Origin: Streptomyces griseorubiginosus | GTDB taxonomy: Bacteria > Actinomycetota > Actinomycetes > Streptomycetales > Streptomycetaceae | Assembly (NCBI RefSeq): GCF_017614965.1 | Contig: NZ_WVUG01000067.1 | Location: 1 to 33,119, forward strand | Direction of reading: 5' to 3' | Length of the DNA: 33,119 nt | Shown here: piece after piece, positions 1-7,353 of the stretch | Layout: every line of letters begins with the position of its first letter | Numbering within the stretch: the stretch's first letter is position 1 | The notes under the pieces: generated by a model | Seen by the model: the letters and a program-made list of their open reading frames with translations, nothing else | Databases searched by the model: none | Told to the model about the DNA's origin: nothing | Made by a program: the position numbers and the translations under genes

Positions 1-2
1 GT

Positions 3-863
3 GTGGACCTGGGGGGTGGTGCGGAGGTCTGGAGGGACGGGTCGGTGGGCGTCTCGGTGGACGCCTCGGTGGACGTCTCTGCAGAGGCCGGGGCGGCCCG
101 GCTGTCGCCCAGCCCTGCGCCACCGCTGATCACCTGGCAGAAGCTGACCGTCCTTCCGGCCGCCGTCCTCGCCGTGCTGCTGGCGACCTGGCTGTGGTTC
201 CGGCAGGCCACGCTCGACCAGATCTCCGAGCACGCCCTCGCGGACGGCCAGGTGTCCAAGGCGTTGTGGCAGCACGTCGAACTGACGGCGATCTCCACCT
301 TCTTGGTCCTGGTCATCGCGATCCCGCTGGGCGTCCTGCTGACCCGCGGGGCGTTCCGGAAGGCCACCCCGGTGGCGATGGCGCTCGCCGACGCGGGCCG
401 GGCGACCCCGGCGATCGGCGTGCTCGCCCTGTCGGCGATCTGGCTCGGCGCCGGCATAAGGGCCGCGCTCCTCGGCATGATCGTCTACGCCGTCCTGCCC
501 GTGCTGTCGAACACCGTCGCCGGGCTCAGGGCGAACGACCCCGCGCTGCTGGAGGCGGCGCGCGGCATCGGCATGTCACCGCTGGGCGTGCTCGGGCGCG
601 TGGAACTGCCGCTCGCCGTCCCGCTGATCCTCGCGGGGGTGCGCACCGCCCTCGTCCTGAACGTCGGCACGGCGACCCTGGCGACCTTCGTCGGGGGCGG
701 CGGCCTGGGCGACCTGATCACCACCGGCATCACCACCCAGCGGATGCCGGTACTGATCCTGGGCTCGGCCCTCACGGCCGTCCTGGCCCTGCTGGTGGAC
801 TGGCTGGCGTCCGTCGCCGAACTCATGTTCAGGCCGCGGGGGTTGGAGGCCAGGGGCTCGTGA
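3..863 (+). CDS. ABC transporter permease, glycine betaine/choline (OpuB/ProW) type; 5' end uncertain at window edge
   Basis: Inner-membrane permease of a binding-protein-dependent importer for quaternary amine osmoprotectants such as glycine betaine or choline. The first ~40 residues are low-complexity, followed by a membrane helix at about 48-66 and several more hydrophobic segments. A canonical permease EAA loop (EAARGIGMSPLG then ELPLAVPLI, about residues 181-207) should contact the ATPase subunit, and GGGGLGDLI is typical of OpuB/ProW permeases. The frame is open from base 3 and may continue upstream. An internal GTG at 45 has a GGAGGG eight bases before it and is an alternative start. 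Bases 42-77 hold three copies of a 12-base TCGGTGGRCGYC unit, encoding a Ser-Val-Asp-rich stretch. The ATPase, second permease and binding protein are presumably upstream, outside the window. Family assignment is firm; the exact substrate is not. Confidence 0.85.
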   Translation: MDLGGGAEVWRDGSVGVSVDASVDVSAEAGAARLSPSPAPPLITWQKLTVLPAAVLAVLLATWLWFRQATLDQISEHALADGQVSKALWQHVELTAISTFLVLVIAIPLGVLLTRGAFRKATPVAMALADAGRATPAIGVLALSAIWLGAGIRAALLGMIVYAVLPVLSNTVAGLRANDPALLEAARGIGMSPLGVLGRVELPLAVPLILAGVRTALVLNVGTATLATFVGGGGLGDLITTGITTQRMPVLILGSALTAVLALLVDWLASVAELMFRPRGLEARGS

Positions 864-894
864 AGCAGGGCAGGGCGCGGCTTACAAAGGAGTT

Positions 895-944
895 GTTGCA
901 AAGAAGGCGTTGCAAAGGATCCTTTGCATAGCTACCTTGTACGC
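895..944 (+). promoter_or_regulatory. Operator and probable leaderless promoter of the ArsR-type gene
   Basis: A perfect 18-bp palindrome, TGCAAAGGATCCTTTGCA, lies at 911-928. GTTGCAAAG at 910-918 is repeated directly at 895-903, so an extra half-site sits 15 bp upstream. TTGCAA (910-915) is followed by a 17-bp spacer and TACCTT (933-938), placing transcription start about seven bases later, at the ATG of 945. The palindrome would cover the -35 box, which fits autorepression by the adjacent ArsR-type protein. Binding itself is inferred. Confidence 0.7.
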
Positions 945-1535
945 ATGCCGGAACCAGAGCCCGAGACCCGCAAGGTCCGCCATCTCGACGCGCGTTCACT
1001 GCGGGGGCTGGCCCATCCCCTGCGCATGCAGCTGCTGGACTCGCTGCGCTTCGGCGGTCCCGCCACCGCGTCCCAACTCGCCGAGAGACTGGGTGAGTCG
1101 AGCGGCGCGACGAGCTACCACCTGCGCCAGCTCGCGACCTACGGCTTCGTCGAGGACGCACCCGAGCACGGCAAGGGGCGGGAGCGGTGGTGGAAGGCCG
1201 CCGACGACGGGCTGTACTTCGACGACGCCCTGTTCACGGACGCCAGCCCGGCCGTCCGGGGGGCCATCGACATGGTCATGCACGAGGTGGCCACGAAGCA
1301 CGCCCAGGAGCTGTCCACCTGGCTCGGCAACCGGCACACCTGGTCCGAGGAGTGGGTCCAGGGCACGGACATGAGCGACATGACGCTACGGCTCACACCC
1401 CGGCTCGCTCACGAACTCATCGAGAAGATGCACGCCCTCGTCGAGAGCTACCGCGACCTGCCCGAGGCGGCGGACGCCCCGGACGCCGAGCGCGTACGCA
1501 TTCACACGCACACGTTCCCGATCAGCACCGACTGA
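945..1535 (+). CDS. ArsR/SmtB-fold winged-helix transcriptional regulator
   Basis: A 196-residue DNA-binding regulator. The N-terminal third holds a winged helix: the segments LRGLAHPLRMQLLDSL and TASQLAERLGESSGATSYHL form the helix-turn-helix, and the wing runs through the RERWW segment. This arrangement is typical of streptomycete ArsR-like repressors, which often sit beside transporter genes. No metal-binding Cys pair is visible, so it is probably not a classical metal sensor. The C-terminal half is a helical extension of unknown ligand. The start was set at ATG 945 because a promoter-like pair directly upstream predicts a leaderless message; a TTG at 924 is in frame but lies inside the operator palindrome. 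A small ORF follows after 15 bases. Targets could include itself and the preceding transporter operon. Confidence 0.88.
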   Translation: MPEPEPETRKVRHLDARSLRGLAHPLRMQLLDSLRFGGPATASQLAERLGESSGATSYHLRQLATYGFVEDAPEHGKGRERWWKAADDGLYFDDALFTDASPAVRGAIDMVMHEVATKHAQELSTWLGNRHTWSEEWVQGTDMSDMTLRLTPRLAHELIEKMHALVESYRDLPEAADAPDAERVRIHTHTFPISTD

Positions 1536-1550
1536 CGGAAGGCCACTCGC

Positions 1551-1736
1551 ATGCACCCCGAAACCCACCTCACCCTCCACCACGCCCGGGCCGCCGAGCT
1601 CCGCGCCGAGGCCGCCGCACACCGCCTCGCCGCGCGGGCCAGGGTGCCGCTCGATCTGCGCGGCCGGCTGGGCTGGACCCTCGTCGAGGTCGGGCTGCGG
1701 CTGGCGTCCGCGAAGCGGCCGGCGCTGGTCGGCTAG
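1551..1736 (+). CDS. Small basic hypothetical protein downstream of the ArsR gene
   Basis: A 61-residue ORF, rich in Ala, Arg and Leu, beginning MHPETHLTLHHARAAELRAE. It starts 15 bases after the regulator stop, with GGAAGG as a plausible ribosome site. The sequence predicts one or two amphipathic helices and no signal peptide, membrane segment or known motif. Similar short His/Ala/Arg-rich proteins occur as single genes in streptomycetes, but I cannot assign a function. Its TAG stop shares the bases CTAG with the TAG stop of the convergent Lon-type peptidase gene (1733-1736), so the two genes end on one another. Co-transcription with the regulator is likely. Confidence 0.6.
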   Translation: MHPETHLTLHHARAAELRAEAAAHRLAARARVPLDLRGRLGWTLVEVGLRLASAKRPALVG

Positions 1737-2524
1737 CAGCTCGGTACGGAGCCCTTTCCGCCCTCCAACGCCACCAGGGAACTGACCGCACCCTTCAGCG
1801 TCGTCACCGGCACCAGGCGCAGCCCCTTCGGCAGTTCCGACTTGGCGTCGCCGCACTCGTCCTTCGGCACCAGGAACACCGTCGCCCCGTCCCGCCGCGC
1901 GGCCTGCGTCTTCAGCGCCACGCCACCCACCGCGCCGACCTTCCCGTCGGCGCTGATCGTCCCGGTGCCGGCGACGGTACGGCCCCCGGTCAGATCGCCT
2001 CCGCTCCCGTTGCCGTCGAGCTTGTCGATGATGCCCAGCGTGAACAGCAGCCCCGCGCTCGGCCCGCCCACGTCGGCGAGCCTGAGGGTGACCTTCACAT
2101 CCTTCGCGCTGAGGTCGAGGTACTTCAGCGCCGCCTGGGTGGCCGCGTCCTGCGACTCCTTCATCTGCGCGGTGTTGTGCTGCTCGATCTCCTTCGTGCT
2201 CTGCCCGCTCGGATAGACCGAGTCGCGCGGCATCACGGCCTTGTCCGTGGCGAACCAGGCGGAGAGCACGTCCCCGAGCGAGACCCGGGTGTCCGGATTG
2301 GTCGCCTCGATGGTCGTCATCCGCAGCTGCCCGCTGGTCTGCCGGGTCTTCGCACCGGAGATCGTGATGACCGGTGTGCCCTGGTTGTCCCCGAGGACGT
2401 TCGCCGTCATCCCGGGCTGCGCCAGTGAGAACGGCAGTGGCGCGAACACGGCCGTGGCGATCAGCGCCACGACGGGCGCGGCGCAGACGGCGAGGGCCTG
2501 GGGGCGTGTGAGGCGAGAGAGCAC
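1733..2524 (-). CDS. Membrane-anchored Lon-type (S16) Ser/Lys peptidase, YlbL-like but lacking the PDZ domain
   Basis: A 263-residue protein with an N-terminal hydrophobic anchor (about 10-32) and an extracytoplasmic region. Residues about 38-140 match the N-terminal part of the YlbL/PDZ-Lon family (DNQGTPVITISGAKT, then SGQLRMTT). The Lon proteolytic domain follows at about 145-260. The expected catalytic dyad is present: Ser156 in GGPSAGL and Lys205 in GGVALKTQAA. Full-length YlbL proteins are about 340-370 residues with a PDZ domain between these parts; here that domain is missing and the Lon domain follows directly. The GTG start at 2524 is supported by a TAGATT -10 element six bases upstream, predicting a leaderless transcript. 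It probably cleaves or processes membrane or secreted proteins; the substrate is unknown. Confidence 0.85.
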   Translation of the reverse strand: MLSRLTRPQALAVCAAPVVALIATAVFAPLPFSLAQPGMTANVLGDNQGTPVITISGAKTRQTSGQLRMTTIEATNPDTRVSLGDVLSAWFATDKAVMPRDSVYPSGQSTKEIEQHNTAQMKESQDAATQAALKYLDLSAKDVKVTLRLADVGGPSAGLLFTLGIIDKLDGNGSGGDLTGGRTVAGTGTISADGKVGAVGGVALKTQAARRDGATVFLVPKDECGDAKSELPKGLRLVPVTTLKGAVSSLVALEGGKGSVPSC

Positions 2525-2530
2525 GGGATC

Positions 2531-2536
2531 AATCTA
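2531..2536 (-). promoter_or_regulatory. -10 element of the Lon-type peptidase gene (leaderless)
   Basis: On the minus strand TAGATT lies six bases before the GTG start at 2524, the spacing expected when transcription begins at the start codon. No convincing -35 box is present 17-18 bp upstream, and no Shine-Dalgarno sequence precedes the GTG. Confidence 0.5.
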
Positions 2537-2577
2537 ACGTGACGGTGACTTCCGGCCAGGCGTCGGTCGGGCGACGG

Positions 2578-3687
2578 TCAGCTCACGTACAAGTCTCGCC
2601 GCTCCCGTGTGAAGCGCCGCAGTGCGTCCGGCAGCGGTTCGATACCGATCCCGGGGGCGGTCGGGACCGTCAGGTGGCCGTCCTCGAGGACGAAGGGCGC
2701 GGTGATGTCCTCGGCGAAGTAACGGGAGGAGGCCGAGGTGTCGCCGGGGAGGGTGAAGCCCGGGAGGGCGGCCAGGGCGAGGTTGGGGGCACGCCCGACG
2801 CCCGTCTCCAGCATGCCGCCGCACCACACGGGGACACCGTGCGCGTGCGCCACGTCGTGGATGCGGCGGGCCTCGAGGTAGCCGCCCACCCGCGCGGGTT
2901 TGACGTTGACGACCCGGCACGCCTCCATCGCGATCGCGGAGGCGGTGTCGCGGGCGTTGTGGAGGGACTCGTCGAGGCAGACGCGGGTCGTCAGGCGCCG
3001 CTGGAGCTGTGCGTGGGCGTGGAGGTTGTTCTCCTCCAGTGGCTCCTCGATCAGCAGCAGTCCGAACTCGTCCAGCCGCCTGAGGTGCTCGGCGTCCGCG
3101 AGCGTGTAGGCCGTGTTGGCGTCGACCTGGAGGGGCAGGGCTTCCCCGAAGCGGTCGCGCACCGCCCGTACGGGCTCCACGTCCCAGCCCGGCTCGATCT
3201 TCAGCTTGATGCGGACGTAGCCCTCGGCGAGGTAGCGCTCGACGTCGTCCAGCAGCTGCGGGACCGAGTCCTTGATGCCGACGGAGACGCCCGCCGGGAC
3301 ACGGTCGCGGACGGCTCCGAGGTAGGTGGCGAGGGACATGCCGTACGAGCGCAGCTCCGCGTCGAGGACCGCGGTCTCCAGTGCCGCCTTCGCCAGCTCG
3401 TGGCCCTTGGTCTTCGCCAGGGCGGGGGCCAGGGCGGCCGTGGTGAGGTGGGTGAGGGCGGTGGCGCGCGGCAGCAGGAAGTCCCGCAGCACGATCTCCG
3501 CGCCGGCCACGAACTCGGAGCAGTACCGCGGCTCGGGGTCGGCGGCGAACTCCGACCAGCCCTCGGCCTCGTCCGTGACGACGTGCAGCAGGAAGGTGTC
3601 CTTCGTGGTCATCGTGCCGAAGGAGGTGCGGAAGGGGGAGACCAGGGGGATCGCGACATGGACGATCTCGACGCGTTCGAGCTTCAT
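2578..3687 (-). CDS. N-succinyl/N-acylamino acid racemase (MenC/NAAAR branch, enolase superfamily)
   Basis: A 369-residue enolase-superfamily enzyme. It has an N-terminal capping domain (about 1-125) and a C-terminal barrel with the catalytic set at family positions: Lys161-x-Lys163 (IKLKIEPG), metal ligands Asp189 (QVDANT), Glu214 (LLIEEPLEE) and Asp239 (VCLDESL), and the second acid/base Lys263 (VVNVKPARVGG). These positions agree closely with Amycolatopsis N-acylamino acid racemase. Proteins of this branch interconvert D- and L-N-succinyl or N-acyl amino acids, and some act as o-succinylbenzoate synthase. The ATGA overlap with the upstream GNAT gene favours the succinyl-amino-acid racemase role, since that pairing is the hallmark of the D-to-L amino acid conversion pathway. 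No menaquinone genes are nearby. A desuccinylase is not in the window. Confidence 0.92.
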   Translation of the reverse strand: MKLERVEIVHVAIPLVSPFRTSFGTMTTKDTFLLHVVTDEAEGWSEFAADPEPRYCSEFVAGAEIVLRDFLLPRATALTHLTTAALAPALAKTKGHELAKAALETAVLDAELRSYGMSLATYLGAVRDRVPAGVSVGIKDSVPQLLDDVERYLAEGYVRIKLKIEPGWDVEPVRAVRDRFGEALPLQVDANTAYTLADAEHLRRLDEFGLLLIEEPLEENNLHAHAQLQRRLTTRVCLDESLHNARDTASAIAMEACRVVNVKPARVGGYLEARRIHDVAHAHGVPVWCGGMLETGVGRAPNLALAALPGFTLPGDTSASSRYFAEDITAPFVLEDGHLTVPTAPGIGIEPLPDALRRFTRERRDLYVS

Positions 3688-4475
3688 ACGGCGGAGTCCT
3701 TCCGGGGCTGCCGGGCCTTGCGGGTGAGCGTGTACCAGCCGTCGCGGGACATCCCGGTGGCCGTGAAGCCCTGCGCGAAGGCCTCCGTGAACACCTCGCG
3801 GACGGCGTGCCGCCAGCGCAGGGCGAGACGGGGGTCGGCGGAGCGCAGCTTGACTATGTCGTCCGGGACGCGGCACCAGACGTGCCGGTCGGCGCGGTCG
3901 CGCCGGGCCAGCGTCCCGCCGTCGGGTGCCGTGTGCGTGGCGGGCGCCGTCTCCCGGTCGCCGGTCTCCTCCGGTGCCTGCGGCCGGGCGAGTTCCCAGG
4001 TGACCGTGAGCCGGTCGCTCTCGTCGCCGTCGTTCACGCCGTCGGCCATGGGGCCGTAGAAGTCGACGAGGTACTCGGTGCCGGTCGCGCCCAGTTTCGC
4101 GAGGTTGAAACGGGCGTTGCGGCCGATCAGCGGGTCGAAGGTCCAGCGCATGGTGCGGGCGCCGAGGTCCAGGGCCCAGGCGCGCTGGGCCTGCTTCACG
4201 TGGTAGCCGAGGCCCTGGTCCGCGGCGGCGACCAGCGAGTACGTGGCCCGGTCCGGCCCGAACACGGCGGCGGACGCCCCGGCGAGCCGGGTCCCGTCGT
4301 AGGCGGCGTGCACGGCGCCGCCCGCGTGGACGAGGCTGCGCAGCACCTCGGCCGGGTAGGGCGGGGAGGTGCGCGGGGTCTGCCACACGTCGCTGAAGTG
4401 GTCGGCGACGGCCGTGAGGCCGGCGACGTCGTGGACGGTGCGGATGGTCACTCCGGGCGGGCGGTCGATCGTCAT
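3684..4475 (-). CDS. GNAT-family acyltransferase (COG3375 type), probable amino-acid N-succinyltransferase
   Basis: A GNAT-fold protein of 263 residues from ATG 4475. A GTG at 4508 would add 11 residues but has no ribosome site. The N-terminal half carries the acetyltransferase fold, including HVKQAQRAWALDLGARTMRW and FDPLIGRNARFNLAKLG, which are characteristic of the GNAT subgroup that neighbours N-succinylamino acid racemases. In that pathway the enzyme succinylates D-amino acids, the racemase inverts them and a desuccinylase releases the L-form. The gene overlaps the racemase by four bases (ATGA at 3684-3687), so the two are translationally coupled. The C-terminal part is polar. A PucR-type regulator is divergent, with a dyad in the shared intergenic region. 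Substrate assignment is inferred from context. Confidence 0.82.
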   Translation of the reverse strand: MTIDRPPGVTIRTVHDVAGLTAVADHFSDVWQTPRTSPPYPAEVLRSLVHAGGAVHAAYDGTRLAGASAAVFGPDRATYSLVAAADQGLGYHVKQAQRAWALDLGARTMRWTFDPLIGRNARFNLAKLGATGTEYLVDFYGPMADGVNDGDESDRLTVTWELARPQAPEETGDRETAPATHTAPDGGTLARRDRADRHVWCRVPDDIVKLRSADPRLALRWRHAVREVFTEAFAQGFTATGMSRDGWYTLTRKARQPRKDSAV

Positions 4476-4509
4476 GCGACGAGTGTCGTCGGCGGGCGCG
4501 GCCGGCACA

Positions 4510-4525
4510 TTGTGCGAGCGGACAA
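4510..4525. promoter_or_regulatory. Candidate PucR-type operator between the GNAT/racemase pair and the regulator gene
   Basis: TTGTGCGAGCGGACAA is a near-perfect dyad: TTGT...ACAA outer arms, with GCG and CGG inner arms that mismatch once. It lies between the GNAT start and the divergent PucR-type gene. A site with the same half-sites and two more central bases is found at 19533-19550, upstream of the xanthine-dehydrogenase-like operon. Recognition by a PucR-type protein is inferred. Confidence 0.5.
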
Positions 4526-4594
4526 GGCGCGCGTACGTTCGTTTCCGGATCGGCCAACCGTTCGCCCCCTCACCACCGGCCCCAGGAGGAACCC

Positions 4595-6136
4595 ATGGAC
4601 GCCTGCACGCTCGGCGACCTCCTGGACGTCATCGGCGGACCCTCCGTCCATCTGCACACCGCCCCCGCCGGACTCGCCGTCCCCGTCACCGAGGCGCTGC
4701 TGTACGACGCCCATGCCCCGCAGCCGGACGCCCCGGGCGCGCTGCTCCTGGCGGTCGGCGTACGGGCGGCCGCGGCCGGACCGCTGGTCCGCACGGCCGC
4801 ACGGGCGGGGATGACCGGGCTCGTCGTACGCGGCCCGGACGGCCCGGTCGGGGAGGCCGAGGCGCACGGCGTGGCGCTGCTGTCGGTCGACGAGGACGTG
4901 GCCTGGCACCAGGTGCATCTGCTGCTGTCCTCGGCGATCGGTGCCCGGCCCACGCCGTCGGCCGGCGGTCTCGGGGACCTGTTCGCGCTGGCGGACGCCG
5001 TCGCGGCGGCGACCGGCGGGGCGACGGCCGTGGAGGACCCGCGCCAGCGGATCCTCGCCTACTCCACCGTGCCCGGCCAGCCGGTCGACGAGGACCGCCG
5101 ACAGGGCATCCTCGGCCTGCGGGTCCCGGTCGGCGCGGCCGACACCGAGCAGTACCGGGCGCTGTTCGCGGCCCCGGGCGCGCTGCGGCTGCCCGCGCTG
5201 CGGGACGGTGACCTGCCCCGTCTCGCGGTCGCCGTCCGAGCGGGCGGCGAGACGCTGGGCTCGGTCTGGGTGGTCGACGACGGCACGCTCGCGCCGGACG
5301 CCGAGGACACCCTGACCCAGGGCGCGTCCACGGCGGCGCTGCTCCTGCTGCGGGCCCGGGCGGCCCAGGAGCTGGCCCGCCACCACAACAGCGATCTGCT
5401 GCGCCGTCTGCTCGACGGCACGGCGGACGCGGCGAGCGCCGCGCAGCGCCTGGGCCTCGACGGGCCGATGCGGGTCGCCGCGTTCGTCCTCGACGCCGCG
5501 AGCCTGCCGGACGCCGAGCAGACCGCCCTGCGCCTGCTGGACGTCGTACGGCTGCAGTGCGAGGCCCGTTACGGGCGGCACGCGTGTGTGCCGGCCGACG
5601 GGGTGGTGTACGCGGTCCTGCCGGGGCCAGGTACGCGGCACAAGCGGCTGGCCGAGGACATCGTGGCGCGGGCGGGGCAGGCCTTGCGGGTTTCGGTGCG
5701 GGCCGCCCTGGGGGACGTGGTGGCGGGGCCGGCGGAGCTCGCGGGGTCGCGTCAGGACGCCGAGCTGGTGCTGCGGGTGCTCGGACCGGAGCTGCCGGTG
5801 GCCACGCTGGACGAGGTGCGTCCGCGGGTGACGCTGCTGCGGCTGGCGGAAGTGCTGGGCGAGCAGCGGGAGTTGAGCGAGGGAGCGTGGCGCCGGGTGC
5901 TGGCGCACGACACGGAGCACGGCACCGAGTACGCGCGCACGCTGGTCAGTTGGTTCGACGCGGGCTGCGACATGGCGGGGGCGGCGAAGCTGCTCGCCGT
6001 GCACCCGAACACCTGCCGCTACCGACTGCGGCAGGCGCAGCAGCACGTCGGGATCGACCTCGACGATCCCGACGAACGGCTGGTGCTGTGGCTTCAGTTG
6101 AGGACGCTGGCCGGCCTCACCGGAGCCACGCCCTGA
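4595..6136 (+). CDS. PucR/CdaR-family transcriptional regulator
   Basis: A 513-residue regulator. The N-terminal ~120 residues form a PucR-type ligand domain (TLGDLLDVIGGPSVHLHTAP; GLVVRGPDGPVGEAEAHGVA). A GAF/GGDEF-like central region follows (about 130-400). The C-terminal PucR helix-turn-helix covers about 445-505, with the hallmark GAAKLLAVHPNTCRYRLRQA. Start ATG 4595 is preceded by AGGAGGAACCC, a strong ribosome site. Members regulate purine, amino-acid and amine catabolism in actinobacteria. The divergent layout suggests it controls the GNAT/racemase pair and itself through the dyad at 4510-4525. Its effector could be an amino acid or a purine metabolite; the sequence does not decide this. 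Confidence 0.92.
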   Translation: MDACTLGDLLDVIGGPSVHLHTAPAGLAVPVTEALLYDAHAPQPDAPGALLLAVGVRAAAAGPLVRTAARAGMTGLVVRGPDGPVGEAEAHGVALLSVDEDVAWHQVHLLLSSAIGARPTPSAGGLGDLFALADAVAAATGGATAVEDPRQRILAYSTVPGQPVDEDRRQGILGLRVPVGAADTEQYRALFAAPGALRLPALRDGDLPRLAVAVRAGGETLGSVWVVDDGTLAPDAEDTLTQGASTAALLLLRARAAQELARHHNSDLLRRLLDGTADAASAAQRLGLDGPMRVAAFVLDAASLPDAEQTALRLLDVVRLQCEARYGRHACVPADGVVYAVLPGPGTRHKRLAEDIVARAGQALRVSVRAALGDVVAGPAELAGSRQDAELVLRVLGPELPVATLDEVRPRVTLLRLAEVLGEQRELSEGAWRRVLAHDTEHGTEYARTLVSWFDAGCDMAGAAKLLAVHPNTCRYRLRQAQQHVGIDLDDPDERLVLWLQLRTLAGLTGATP

Positions 6137-6231
6137 GCCGTTCCTCACAGGTGCGCAGGTGCTCCAGGCGGGCGTACTCCCCCGCCGCGTGCGCAAGCCC
6201 CGCCGCGTGCGCAAGCCCCGCCGCGGCGCGG

Positions 6232-6430
6232 CTCAGCGCAGGGCTTGGGCGACTCCGGGGGGCGCGACTCAGCCCACAACCTCGGCAGCCCCCCAGGGCC
6301 GCGGCTCAGCGCAGGGCTTCGGCGACCTCCGGGGGCGCGACGAAGCGCACGACTTCGGCGGCCCCCGGGGGCGTCTCAGCCCACGACCTCGGCAGGGGTC
6401 CGCAGCTCAGCGCAGGGCTTCGGCGACCTC
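6232..6430. repeat. Decayed tandem duplications of the 3' end of the IclR gene
   Basis: The last codons and stop of the IclR gene (CTCAGCGCAGGGCTTCGGCG from 6406) recur at 6305 and, with one change in the first 20 bases, at 6232. Between them, CTCAGCCCACRACCTCGGCAG occurs at 6268 and 6375. The array therefore alternates two related units spaced 36, 37, 70 and 31 bp. It fills the gap of about 270 bp between the PucR and IclR genes; I see no gene in that gap. The two genes converge here, so the array lies in both 3' ends. Confidence 0.75.
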
Positions 6431-7048
6431 TCGTGCCGCGTCGACGACCCGGGGGCCGACCCGCTCCGGTACCGCGTCGGCCAGCATCACGACGCCGACG
6501 CTGCCCTCGACGCCCGTTACCCCGAGCAGCGGGGCCGCCGCACCGCTCGCGCCGGCCTCCAACTCCCCGTGGGTCAGCGTGTACCCGGGCTCCCCCACGG
6601 GCTTGGCCCGCGCGGAGAGGATCGCCCGGCCGGCGGCGCCCCGGTCGAGCGGGTGCCGGAAGCCCGCCCGGTAGGCCACGTGGTAGTCCGTCCAGGTCGG
6701 CTCCACGACGGCGACGGCCAGCGCGTCCGCCCCGTCCACCAGCGTCAGATGCGCGGTCGCCCCTATGTCCTCGGCGAGCGAACGCAGCGCCGGCAGCGCG
6801 GCCTCGCGCACCAGCGGATGCACCTGCCGCCCGAGCCGCAGCACGCCGAGCCCGACCCGGGCACGGCCGCCCAAGTCCCGCCGTACCAGCGCGTGCTGTT
6901 CGAGCGTGGCGAGCAGCCGGTACACGACTGTCCGGTTGACGCCCAGTTTGTTGGAAAGCTCGGTGACGGTCAGCCCATGGTCCGTGTCGGCCAGCAGCTT
7001 GAGGACACGCAGTCCTCGGTCGAGCGTCTGAGAGGTCTCCGCGGTCAC
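6407..7048 (-). CDS. IclR-family transcriptional regulator
   Basis: A 213-residue regulator with an N-terminal winged helix (about 5-65; GLTVTELSNKLGVNRTVVYR is the helix-turn-helix) and a C-terminal IclR effector domain (about 75-213; LPALRSLAEDIGATAHL, HPLDRGAAGRAIL). At 213 residues it is shorter than the usual 240-260, having a compact effector domain. GTG 7048 is preferred because GGAGGA lies nine bases upstream; a GTG three codons earlier would overlap that ribosome site. The protein ends EVAEALR, and the corresponding DNA is duplicated downstream. The gene target is not obvious; the neighbouring helicase and MFS genes look unrelated. Effector unknown. Confidence 0.9.
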   Translation of the reverse strand: MTAETSQTLDRGLRVLKLLADTDHGLTVTELSNKLGVNRTVVYRLLATLEQHALVRRDLGGRARVGLGVLRLGRQVHPLVREAALPALRSLAEDIGATAHLTLVDGADALAVAVVEPTWTDYHVAYRAGFRHPLDRGAAGRAILSARAKPVGEPGYTLTHGELEAGASGAAAPLLGVTGVEGSVGVVMLADAVPERVGPRVVDAAREVAEALR

Positions 7049-7138
7049 GACGCCCACTCCTCCAAGTGGTGAGGTCGGCGGTCTCCGCGCGACGATGCGT
7101 CACCGAGTCCCGTCAGTGACGCGCAACAGAGGCCGCCG

Positions 7139-7168
7139 ATCGGCCGGCGGTCCGGCCGATACCGGACC
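7139..7168. other. Two mutually exclusive hairpins in the iclR-helicase gap
   Basis: ATCGGCCGG (7139-7147) pairs with CCGGCCGAT (7152-7160) around a 4-base loop. GGTCCGG (7149-7155) can instead pair with CCGGACC (7162-7168). The stems overlap and cannot both form. They lie downstream of the helicase stop (7354) and about 90-120 bases upstream of the IclR start, so could be a helicase-side terminator or part of an iclR leader. The rest of 7049-7353 shows nothing recognisable. Confidence 0.4.
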
Positions 7169-7353
7169 GCGTCGCTTCACGGCTGCGCTCCGCGGCGGCG
7201 CTGCCACGGGGCGTGTGCGTAGCGGGACATTAGCGGTGCGGGTTCGCTGAGCGGAAGTCTCCGTCCAGAATCCGGGCACTGGCCGGGACCGGACTACCTC
7301 TGTTTGTCCTGATACGGACGGTGCGCCACCGTGTCCCCGCAGGGCGCCCGGCG

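Noticed and set aside
2578..4557. Long minus-strand ORF joining the racemase with upstream sequence
   Set aside because: The upstream part is the shadow of the GNAT gene in another frame. ATG 3687 in the ATGA overlap fits the family N-terminus and the catalytic residue numbering.
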